NCBI GenBank assembly: GCA_954871525.1
Contig: OX940863.1
Location: 37,496,501-37,560,500 of the forward strand
From: Parietaria judaica
Taxonomy: Eukaryota > Streptophyta > Magnoliopsida > Rosales > Urticaceae
Direction: 5' to 3'
DNA: 64,000 bases
The translations under genes were made by a program, and so were the position numbers. The notes under the pieces were generated by a model, which made no database searches, was not told the origin of the DNA, and was given only the letters and a program-made list of their open reading frames with translations. Positions 45,980 through 56,044 of the stretch are shown one piece after another. Positions within the stretch are counted from its first letter, which is position 1. Each line of letters opens with the position of its first letter.

Positions 45980-47158
45980 TAGTTTATCGTGCCGTTTTGT
46001 TTCTTCCATTTTACGGGTATTCCGCATGTCAATGGGCAAATCCAAAAAAAGGCATGCCGCATGTCGTAAATACCATATAAATTTCCAAGGCATACCGCAT
46101 GTCGATGAGAATATCGACGAAAATTCTATAAAATCTCTTTGAGTATTTATGCAAGATTTTTATATAGATTTAAAATTACTTATTTATCACCATAAGACAT
46201 AAATAACTAAAAAATCACACTAATAATAAGACGTCATATTGATAGGTTATTGTTTATTTATATAAAGATAAGAGTTATACTTGTAACTTATAAATAAATA
46301 TATAAATATATGATTACAATTAAAATAAGACATCGTATTCAGGGGCGGACTCATGAAGCTCGTCACGGACTATAGCCCCCACAGCTCCTTTGAAAAGTCC
46401 ACTATGAGATTCGTTTATTTATATTGCAGCCCCCTGCCAAAAATAAATATTAGCCCCCTATGACCCTATTAAGTATTAACCCAAAGCCCAAAATCTACAA
46501 TTTGCCTCATCCAGCCATCACGTTTTTTTTCTTATCACCTGCACTGAATAGGAACCACTTGAGAGGGGTTGAACTTGAATCGATTGTGTGATATTGTCTC
46601 TCTCCCTCACTGAGAGACCATGCATGCAACGACTCATCAACTCGACGAATCGATTCTCCACCGTCGCCAGTTTTTCGTGTTTGGTTCTTAAAATTTAATT
46701 TAGGTATTTGAATTTGTCTTTGATTTTTCGATTTAAGTGTTTAAATTGCAAGGAAATTGTATTGAATTGTGGTGGTTAAAACATAAATTTTGTATTGAAT
46801 TTATGTTTATATTTTACATATTAAAATTATTGACGAAAATGCTAAATATATTTTGATTTGATGATGATCAAGATTAACGTAAGGGTTAGTGGGTAAAAAT
46901 TGCAGGAGCTAAAGGTCAATTTTATAGCCCGTTTCCGACCCGGCCCGACTTGAAACCAAGTTTTTTTTTTTTGGGTTAAAAAATGAAACACTGAGTGCGT
47001 CATGTAATTTTACGGTTGACTCCATTAGAAAAAGAAAAAAAATGTAGCCCCCTCTAATATGATTTTCTGGATCCGCTCCTGATTGTATTGATATATTATA
47101 GTTGTTCACGGGCATGCCGAAGGCATATATTATAGACATGTGGAGCATTTAAAACCTT
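45980..47158. mobile_element. Unclassified TIR element B, interrupted by a hAT
   Basis: The reverse complement of 45980-46170 aligns by eye with 39860-40070 of element A, including ATCTTGC.TAAATACTCAAA, CGTCGA..., CGGTATGCC and ATTTGCCCAT. The other end, read inward, is AAGGTTTTAAATGC (from 47158), matching element A's AAGGTATTAAAT. It is interrupted by the hAT at 46340-47081. Its left boundary is approximate. Confidence 0.4.
46340..47081. mobile_element. Nested non-autonomous hAT (Tip100-like)
   Basis: The left end CAGGGGCGGACTCA and the reverse complement of the right end, CAGGAGCGGATCCA, match at 11 of 14. The flanks ATCGTATT (46332-46339) and ATTGTATT (47082-47089) match at 7 of 8. The 742-bp interior has AGCCCCCT motifs near both ends and no transposase. 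It is inserted in element B. Confidence 0.75.
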
Positions 47159-47912
47159 GATATATTCAGATAAAGTAAACGGATCTGACATACGGAGTTT
47201 GTCAAGTCAAATGTTATTTCTCGAGTCATACAGTGACAATGTAAACATTTCTTCTCTGGCAAGAAATCTCTTAGGCACGTCTCATCTCGTATTAATGTTA
47301 TGGCCTTCTAATCTCCACGTAGTTTCATTTAGAGCTGCACACGAGCCAATCGCGACCGATCGCGACTAAAGTCGCCAAAATCGCGAATTGGCCGGTCGCG
47401 ATGCGTCGCGGCGTGTCTGGTCGCGATGCGTCGCGACGTGGTCGCGATTTAGCGAGGAAGGACCAAAAAAAGGGCTGCGGCAAAAGTTATTTTTTGTTTC
47501 CAATGTTTAATTTTATTAGTTTTTATCCGAATTAAAGTATTAAATTATGTAAACTTATTATTTAAACTTTATTTATTTCAAAATTAATATTTTAGTATGT
47601 TATTATTGTGTAACATATTATTAATTTTAAATTATAAGTTAATTTTTAAGTTGTAATATATGTTAATAAGTATGTACGTATACCATATTAATAATTATTA
47701 AAATTCTAAAACAAATAAGTAAATATGATAAAACAAGATATTAAAAAAAAAGTTGTATTATTCATTGTGAATATTACAATATGGTGGAAGAAGTTGTAAA
47801 TATTCAGTGTAAATATTACAAGATGCCTCACTAAAACCTCTCTCGTAAAACCCTCCTTAGGGACATAAAACCAAGAGAGGAAAGAGCACATCATATTGGC
47901 GTTTACATTGCG

Positions 47913-50900
47913 TCACTCGGGGAACCAGTCGTTAAACCTTTGCGTCATAAGCTCTAGGTCGATTGGCTCGGTCCGTTGGGCGATGGTGGGGTTGCGGAAC
48001 ATCCAATCGTTCAACACCACCGCTTGCTCGAGGTGTGTGGGAGTTGTTGACGCCCTCCGGTCGTCGATTATATGCTGAGCCGAGCTGAACGCGCTCTCCG
48101 AAGCAACGCTGGAAATGGGGATGGACAGTATATCCCTCGCCATTCTCGCCAATATCGGGAATCTTTCCCGTTGATTCTTCCACCATCCAATCACATCGAA
48201 CTCGACGGAGTCCTCGTCGATCCGCAGGCCGTAGTACCGCTTCAGTTCTTGCGGGGCACCGTCCGTTTCCTCCGCTCGTGCCGGTGGCGTACCGGATCCC
48301 GATGCTTCTCCGCGATCCAGTCTTTGCTTCAGTCTCCGGACAAATGCTAGGCCGGTCTTGGTTGGGCTTTCCATAACTGCCCTTTGCTCCGCCTCCACGT
48401 TGAACTGTGGGAACCGCCGGTCGTATTCACTGTAAAGTTCATAAAAAGCTTCATTAACAACCTTAATATAATCAGTGTAATCCACCCCTAGGTTTATCCC
48501 GATTGCTAACATCAACGGCCCGAATGTAAACATAATACGGGGATCCAAGATAGCACCGAAACAATACGAAAAAGGGGGTGGATCCCAATAACTTTTGAAT
48601 TTTGCAACCATTCCCTCAATCATGGGCGAAATAACAGGGTCATTTGCGAATTCAGAAAAAGTGTTTGTAATTTCGTAAAGACCCGAAAGACCATGATTCA
48701 AGGAAGGTTGTCTTTGGTTTGAAAAATTTAAAGTAACAGCGTAAAAGGGTTTAAGGAATTGGGTGAATTTCTGGGCCATTTCCCATTCTGCCTCCGTGAT
48801 CCGCTCCGAGGCCTCTAGTTCGGTGAGGAGGAAAGCGCTTAATGGTAATCTCTGTCTACAAACAACTGAAAGCATTAGATATGTAGAGTTCCATCGTGTA
48901 TTGTTGTCTAAACCAAACTTATTAGCTTTATGATTGTGCTCTTTACAAAATCGTCTCCACCTAACAACGGTTTGAGAATGCCGGATCCAATCGACAACGC
49001 CGCGTATTTTGTCAACGTGCCCTGAAATATTTCGTTCCCCCGTTCTAGCAATTAAATTAATGATGTGACAAGCACATTTTTGATGTAAAATATTACGAAA
49101 AGGAGAACCGGGCAAACTATTTTCTAAGATAGTAATAGCGGCGTTATTGTTTGCGGCATTGTCTAACGTAATAGAAATGATACGATTTTGCAAACCCCAA
49201 TCATTGAATAATTCTATTAATTTATCGGAAATGTTTTTGCCGGTATGGCGACACTCGAATGGTGACATGTTTAAAAGTTTTTGACATGGATCCCAATTCT
49301 CGTCGACGTAATGGGCGGTCAGACTCAAATAGTCGTTAAGACTCGGACCGCTCCACAAGTCGGTGGTAAAAGCAACGTTAATGTTGGACATTTTGAAAAA
49401 ATCGACCAAATAATTTTTTTGCATTTTGTAAGCATTTTCCATGTCCCTGGTATACGTCGTACGGGAAAACTGTTCGTAAGACGGATTAACCCTTTGCATA
49501 TATTGTGTATGCGCAGGGTTTTCCACCAAACTCATCGGTGCGCCCGTAGACAGTAACCACTCGAGGGTCCATTTCCGTAAATTTTCGGTGGTAAGAGCAC
49601 TTACCTGTGCTGTGTTTACCTCGTTACCGTCTCCGTAGCACGCTTTCTTATGTCGCGTCAAGTAGCCGGTTCCTTTGTCCCCCAACGCATCGAGGGTTTC
49701 ATGGCACTTCTTGCACGTGGCGATCTTGATTCGAACACCGTTCTCCACCCGTCGTTCCTCGTGAAAATAATCCCACACCTTCGCTTTGTTTGGTCGTCCC
49801 CACAACAAGGCAGGAGGACTTTCCCTATTAAAAATATACGGGAGAAAAAAGGTTAACAAAATAAAAATGGGTATTAATTTTACATGGGTTAAATATTAAT
49901 ATTAATCCTATTAATTAATTAAATTTCATATAGTTAATTAAAAGAGTTAACGAAATTAAAAATGGTATTTTCTATGTGTGGAAATCATTATCAAGCTCTT
50001 TTTGACGGAACTCCCCGAGGTTCCACGGCCAGATCGACTGGAAAGGATGCTATGATCTCGCTTTAGGCCCAAGCTTTTCTAGACAGAACTCCCCGAGGTT
50101 CCCAGGCTAGCTTGGAGGAGATTGCAAAGCAAACCTTATTTAAAAACCAATCTTTCTAAGACACCGTATTCCATTAAGAACTTTATAATAATCACCACAC
50201 ATACAAATTACCATTTTTAATCCCGTTAACTTATTAAATATCAAGAAAATCGTTTCTGATGTGGAAGATCAGTCGGAACCGCAACCACAGAGCATACTAA
50301 GACTTTCAAGAGACGTGACAAATTAATTAATTAAACTAAAAGGTAATTAAACTATAATATTTATCGTAAAAAAAATTAAACGAAATTAATTAATTAAGAT
50401 AATATGATTAAATGATAATTAAATCTCAAGAAAATCGTTTCTGATGTGGAAGATCAGTCGGAACCGCAACCACAGAGCATACTAAGACTTTCAAGTGATT
50501 ATTATTTAATAATTATTAATTATTAAAAATTAATTATTTTTTTTCAATTATTTTTTTTAATTATTATTTATTACTTATTAATTATTAATTATTATTTATT
50601 ATTAAGTACTAACTTATTAATTAATAAAAAATTAATAATTAATTAAATAAAAAAAGGATTAAAGGTTATTACCCGGTAGAAGGACGTCGACTTCGTCGAG
50701 GACGGGCAACGGAGGCTTCACCGCTATCTTGATTGGAAGGTTGAGGAGAACCGCGGTTGTACACCCCGATATTTGAACCACGGATCGAGGGCGGCGTTTG
50801 ATAGTCGTCGGGATCGGCATCGTCGGGACGTTGAGTTTGGTCGGGATCGGCATCTTCGGGACCTTGAGGTTCGTCGGGATCGGCACCTTCGGGACCTTGA

Positions 50901-51232
50901 GCTCCGTATTCGGCACCTTCCCGTAACATGAGATTGAAAAAAGGATCGTTGTTTCCCCCCCTACATTGAGCCACCGCGTCGACCAACTCTTGGGGCACAC
51001 GGTCGGGATTGGCGTGGTGCTGGGCCACCGCCCGGACTAGACTAGGTCTTAGAGACCGTACTGTATCGTCGGGATAATCTGGATTGTGAGGGGAAGGGAA
51101 TATTTCTGCCGGCAGCCTAACGGGAATGTAGTCGTCGGGACAAGTATCCGATGTTCCCCCTTGTAGAAATTGGGGTTGCAAATTCCTGGCCGCCCTCCGA
51201 CCCCCGGAACTACCGCCGCTTCTTCGAGACAT
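47913..51232 (-). CDS. hAT transposase, BED zinc finger, two exons
   Basis: Exon 1 is 51232-50673 and exon 2 is 49824-47913. The donor CGG|GTAATA and acceptor TTAATAG|GGAAAG keep the frame, giving 823 aa. The protein would excise and reinsert the element in the nucleus. Residues 1-186 are basic (MSRRSGGSSGGRR), then acidic with 11-residue PDE/ADPD repeats. A BED-type finger follows (Cys224, Cys227, His245, Cys249). The RNase-H-fold catalytic residues are visible: Asp in TDLWSGP, Asp in TLDNAANN, Glu in SVASESAFSS. The C-terminal hAT dimerisation domain spans about 733-805. The length is within the usual range for hAT transposases. The exon 2 frame is also open upstream into the intron (49859), which would give a shorter protein if spliced differently. 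No disruption was seen. Confidence 0.92.
49825..50672 (-). repeat. hAT copy 2 intron with perfect 70-bp direct repeats
   Basis: Two identical 70-bp copies (50241-50310 and 50426-50495) lie in an otherwise AT-rich 848-bp intron. A conserved block (about 49976-50175) carries two GGAACCTCGGGGAGTTC elements that can fold on themselves. The same three parts occur in the same order in copy 1. Confidence 0.85.
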
Positions 51233-52030
51233 AATGATAGAACTTTAGGAATTTAGAAAATTGGAACTTTGGAACTTTAGAACTTTGGAGATTGAGAGTG
51301 GAAAAAACTTGGAGAGTTGAGAGAATTTGAGAGAGAGTTGAGAGATTGTTGGTGAGGAAATGAGGGAGGAAGAGGTGGTATTTATAGGGTTTTGGGAGAG
51401 GGTGGGGTGGGTGAATAATTATTGTGGTGGGTGAAGTGGGTGAATAATTGTGAGGAGAAAGTGGGTGAAAAAATTTTGAAATTTGAAATTTTAGGGTTGG
51501 AATTCGAGTAAAGTGGGTAATAATTGTCGTTGGGGAATAAATTTCGGGTAAAAATTGTGTTATTTTCGCCACCAACAAACACAACTTTTCACTCCCCTCG
51601 GATCGATGACGTGGCGTAATCTCAGCCACACGATCAAGTGCGCGGATCGAGCCCCTGGTCGTCGCGATTTCTCCTCCTCGTCGCGACGAATCGCGACTTT
51701 TGCCGCGTAAATCGCGACGCGTCGCGACTCGCACTGTAGGCGTCGCGACGCGTCGCGTCGTCAGTGGCGACGTCGTGTGCACAGCTCTAGTTTCATTTAT
51801 TAAAGAACTAAGCATTAAAACAGAAGAACTACTTTAATTATGAATAGCAATAATACAAATTTGAAAGAAGAAAAAAAAGTAGAAGTAATGTACAAGTTAT
51901 GTTAGGGCTTATTAACAAAATACTCAATTAGAGTCAAACTATTTCAAAAAATACTCAAGGTTTAATTAATCCAAATCATATTCATTTTAAAGATTATTTT
52001 CCAAAAATGCCCCTACACCCTCGAGCCTCT

Positions 52031-52213
52031 GCAGTTACATAAGTGTAACTATGTAACTGCAGTTACATAAGTGTAACTGCAGATACAATACTGTAACTGC
52101 AGTTACATAAGTGTAACTTTAGTACACTATTGTAACTGTAGTTACACGATTGTAACTGCAATTACATAAGTGTAACTTTAGTACACTATTGTAACTGTAG
52201 TTACAAGTTACAC
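52031..52213. repeat. Palindromic repeat array GTAACTGCAGTTAC
   Basis: Variants of GTAACTGCAGTTACA and TTACATAAGTGTAACT recur about every 20 bases. Most units are self-complementary, so the stretch can form several small hairpins. It lies just inside the left terminal repeat of the Pack-MULE. Confidence 0.85.
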
Positions 52214-52226
52214 CCAATTTCTTCGT

Positions 52227-52472
52227 CTTCAACCCTGGGTCCAGACCTGCTCCATCTTCAATCATAGATCCAAAGCTTCTTCGTCCCCGACCTTCACCAA
52301 CCTCTTCAAACCCAATTTCCCCCCGAAACGACGCCGTTCCAGCAACCCCTCTTCCTCCTTCTCCGTCGCCGCGATCCTCACCAAGCAGGAAACCCTAACC
52401 GAATCGGAATCGGAGTCCTCTCCGGCGACGGAGAGCTTCGACTTCAAGTCGTACATGGCGGAGAAGGCTTAA
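52227..52472 (+). pseudogene. GGPP synthase N-terminal fragment (captured)
   Basis: The plus frame ending at the TAA 52470-52472 reads FPPKRRRSSNPSSSFSVAAI, then LTKQETLTES, ESSPATESFDFKSYMAEKA. This matches the plastid transit peptide and start of mature plant geranylgeranyl diphosphate synthase, where FDF.SY...KA precedes the prenyltransferase core. The core itself (the two Asp-rich motifs) is absent and the frame stops right after KA. It is therefore a captured first-exon fragment, not an enzyme. The exact left junction is unclear because the palindromic array abuts it. Confidence 0.6.
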
Positions 52473-52479
52473 TTGAATT

Positions 52480-52630
52480 GAAACATCAATCGAACACGAA
52501 TTGGAGAACATATCCGTGTTACCAGATTGTGGAAAGAGATGGAGAAGAGATTGGACATCTTGAAAGTGAGGTAAGCACCGAAGCGCTTGATGAGCTGAAG
52601 CAGCTCCTCCTTGGACGACTCAGCGGCCAT
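52480..52630 (-). pseudogene. PEX22-like N-terminal fragment (captured)
   Basis: The minus strand from ATG at 52630-52628 reads MAAESSKEELLQLIKRFGAY then LTFKMSNLFSISFHNL. This resembles the N-terminus of the plant peroxisome biogenesis protein PEX22, as far as I recall it. The frame then diverges and stops at about 52479. The remaining DNA to 52975 on the same strand looks like a 5'UTR/promoter with CTTCTTC repeats. Naming is tentative; that it is a host gene fragment is more certain. Confidence 0.4.
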
Positions 52631-53079
52631 GGTGGAACCCTAACGGAACCACGAGACGGCGCTGCGGAGAACGATCCGACGAAACGAGGCCGTGGAAGAA
52701 GAAGAAGGAAGGTTGTCTGAAGAACGTGGTGGTCTGGTCTCAGCCTCTGGTCATCGTCATCATCATCACTGCGGACCGGGAATTGGACCAAGATGGAATC
52801 GCAAGGAATCGCAGAGATTGAGAGACGTGATCGAAACCCTAGCTTCTCAAGGAATCGCAAGGAATCACAAGAAGATCGAAGGCTTCGTCGAAGAAGAATG
52901 GAGATCGAACGCTTCGTCGAAGAAGAATGGTGACCGAAGGCTTCGTCGAATGGTGACCGAATGTGATTGAGGGTATAATTGTCCATATAAGACCAAATGA
53001 GTGTTTTTTTAATTATAGTAAACTTTTTAGCGTTTTTTAAAAAAGTTTCACCTAAGTTGAGTATTTTGCTAAAAAGCCC

Positions 53080-53151
53080 CTTATGTTATACATTATTTGA
53101 TGTAAAACTTTATATTTTACTAAAAAGTTTATTATTATTATAATAATAATA

Positions 53152-53182
<31 letters not shown>

Positions 53183-54300
53183 TTTTTAAATCATTCTCAG
53201 CTTTGTAGATTTATAAAAAAATAGTCCAAACTTTAAATAATGTCGTATATTTTCCTCCATAGCTAATTTTTATTCTTGAAAATAATAATTATATATTATT
53301 ATAATTATCTAAGATAAATATAATTATTAAAAATTAATCATCATTACATGAAATTTATGTATATGTGGTATGATTCACAATAAAAATATTTCATGAATAA
53401 ATTTAATTGCTAAGGCATTTGTGGTATGATTAATTTTATAATTAATAACTCCATGTCTTATTAATAGTTTTATATTTAATAATAGTTTTTTTCGAATATT
53501 GCAATTTTTCTAGAATATTTAATTGTGTAATTAAATATTATAAAAATAATAAAATATAAATTATTAAAAAAGTATAATTAAATAAAATATAAATAATAAT
53601 AAATCAATAATAGTGTTACTCTATATACGTAACACTATTCATTATTCCTGGCATAAATATTTAATTATTTTTCGAATAATAACGAGAAGTATCATTTTCC
53701 CGGACAAATTACTAATACTCTATATTCATTATTCCTGGCATAACATGTCTAGTATATAGTATCAGAATATTGGTATTGGTAAAAAAATTAAATTATCGAT
53801 GTTTTTTTAACACTATTAGTACTTTTGCGGGGATTATATTATTTCTTTACCGCATTTTATATTTGTTTTATGCATATGTCCGGAAAATAAAGTGATTCGA
53901 AAAATTCATTATCTAGTAACAAAAGCATTAAAAATTCGGATTGTGCTAGCAAATGTTCCAAACTTGTTCACAATAGTAACGTTTACTGTTTGCTTCCCAT
54001 TTTATCCCCGAAACTTCATATAATAAGAAATGAACCGTAGATAGGAGCCCAGTCATCTCCGAAATATTCTCAACGAGGTTCGACATTCTATTTTCTCTAC
54101 TTTTGGGACCACTCCAAAGATCTCTTTTGTTGTTTCCCTTCTTTCTTCATCGATGGTGGGGATTATGGTGGTATTTTCTCTACTGTTGTCCCTCAAGTTG
54201 TCACCGGTGCCGTCTTAAAAAACCAAAATAAATGCCCAACTACAATAGCGAGCCTCGCAGATCGTCTATTTTATGCGTCATATTTCTGGTTGTTGTTAAT
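53080..54300. other. AT-rich intergenic DNA with (TTA)n
   Basis: A trinucleotide tract (ATT/TAA)n lies at about 53129-53180. Two copies of TATTCATTATTCCTGGCATAA (near 53636 and 53722) suggest a local duplication. No gene was found. Confidence 0.5.
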
Positions 54301-54820
54301 GTACAAATTAATTTTATTAAGACGACACGTCATATAAATTATGAATTAATTAAATTCGTTACTAAACATTAAAGAGTCCTAAAGAATATAAAATATTCAA
54401 ATGGGCCCAGAACTAAGCCAACTTCCCAAGTCAAAGCAACTAGCAATCGAGAAAGCGCACGAACAAGAGCTAAAAAGCCAAAAGCCCAAAAGCTATCCAG
54501 AAACAGTAAATCAGAAAAAGGGTAGAATCGTTCATAATTCTTTCCGGATCAATTGAATCGAGACGACTAGAAAGCAAGAGTACAAAGTCAAACTCACAAC
54601 GGCTTTACTCAGTCAAATATCCCAACTTGGCGAAAAGGACGTAAACAGTCAAGCACATGTCAACTAGATAGCTAGTCAATCCGCCCAGTTTGGTGGTACG
54701 ACCCCATAATTCCAAGAAGACTCAAAAGGAAGATTGAACCCTATAAATACCAGCTCAATACAAAGAATGAAGCGCGCTTCACTAAGAGAATCACTTACAA
54801 CTTTTCAACTCGGAAATATA
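54300..54820 (+). repeat. LTR-like fragment with TATA box
   Basis: CCTATAAATACCAGCTC at about 54740 is followed by CACTAAGAGAATCACTTACA. This fits a retrotransposon promoter and R region. No partner, primer site or coding sequence was seen. Confidence 0.3.
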
Positions 54821-55096
54821 TTAAAGTAGATAGTTTTTTTGGTTTTTACTAGTACAAATAGTTGATAACACCACACGCTTGCCACAACATCTCCACGAAA
54901 CATGCTTGTTATTTACCAGAACCATGGCTTGTCTTTCTTTGGGCCGCGGCCTGATAAAATTTACCACGTCCTCAAGACGTGATTTTAAAAGGCGTGCTTG
55001 AACGAGGATGATTAAAATAAGCCTTGGCAATATAACTAAAGCGCCGCGGCTTCCTTTCTTTACCACAACGTCTTCACCACGTTTATTAATCATTGA

Positions 55097-55571
55097 CAAT
55101 TTTCAATTTTTCCGCGGTTACATTTATCGATAAACCGCAGTATCGATTAGCTAAACAACGAAGCTGGCGCGTTGTCTGAAACCAGCCAAAAAATATACGA
55201 ACGCCGCGGCTGCATGGTAGAAACAACGCGGCCATAATATGATTCAAGCCGCGGCTTCGGTTTACTATATTACAGTATCAAAATTGCGATATACGCCGCG
55301 GCTAGTCTTTTAAATAAAGCGGAGGTATAGATGCAATTTTCAATTTTGTTGCGGTTACATTTATCGATAGACCGCGGTATCGGTTAGCTAAACAACGAAG
55401 CCGACGCGTTGTCTAAAACCAGCCAAAAATATCCAAACCCCGCGGCTGCATGGTGGAAACAACGCGGCCATAATATGATTTTAGCCGCGGCTTGGTTTTA
55501 CTTCATAACGGTATCATAATTGTGATATACGCCGCGACTAGTCATTTAAATAAAGCCGAGGTATAGATGCA
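55097..55571. repeat. Tandem duplication, about 237-bp unit
   Basis: The segment from CAATTTTCAATTTT (55097) to GAGGTATAGATG is repeated at 55334-55571 with scattered differences. Each unit carries four or more CCGCGG motifs. Confidence 0.85.
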
Positions 55572-56044
55572 ATATCTAGACTTCATAGAAACATTACATA
55601 ACCTTAAATATTTTTTGCCGCGGCATTTTTCAGCATGTCGGGGTTTATCTGTAGTACGCCGCGACTTTTTTTAACGATCGATAGTTTAATCTAACGGCCA
55701 TACCGAGGCATGTTTTTACAAAATAATTCTTAAACAAGTTGCGGCTGTGATCATAGGTTCTTAAAAACTTTATGAACACTACCGCGGCGTTTAGTTTGTA
55801 CACCACCAAACAAAGGGCAAAAGAGTTATTGGCCACATATTTATGCCGCGGTATATTTAATAGGCCGAAGCAGAAACAATCTAGACGAGGTCGTGTAAAA
55901 TGTGATGAGGTGACTTATGGAAATCAACCGTTTTTAAGCATATAAATATATAGTATTAAATATAGGAAGAAGTATTAAACATAGGAAGAAATAAGCATTA
56001 AACACAAAAATATATAGTATTACATAACTAAGAGGAAAAAAAAA

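Larger units (their letters stand above)
47330..51789 (-). mobile_element. hAT transposon copy 2, apparently autonomous
   Basis: The ends TAGAGCTGCACA and TGTGCACAGCTCTA are flanked by a perfect 8-bp duplication GTTTCATT (47322-47329, 51790-51797). Subterminal GTCGCGATGCGTCGCGAC-type motifs lie at 47355-47450 and 51660-51770. The minus-strand transposase gene is open in both exons. Structure and family match copy 1 at 32909, but without its stops, so this is the better candidate for a mobile source element. Confidence 0.95.
51905..53079. mobile_element. Pack-MULE: Mutator-like element carrying host gene fragments
   Basis: The left end GGGCTTATTAACAAAATACT and the inverted right end GGGCTTTTTAGCAAAATACT match at 17 of 20, and similarity continues for roughly 60-100 bp. 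Such long terminal repeats are a Mutator hallmark. The flanks GTTATGTTA (51896-51904) and CTTATGTTA (53080-53088) match at 8 of 9, the Mutator duplication length. The 1175-bp element has no transposase. It carries a palindromic repeat array, a GGPPS-like fragment and a PEX22-like fragment in opposite orientations. Confidence 0.8.

Noticed and set aside
54848..54861. Definite CACTA terminus
   Set aside because: The first base is T rather than C, and no matching right end or 3-bp duplication was found, so it is used only as weak support.
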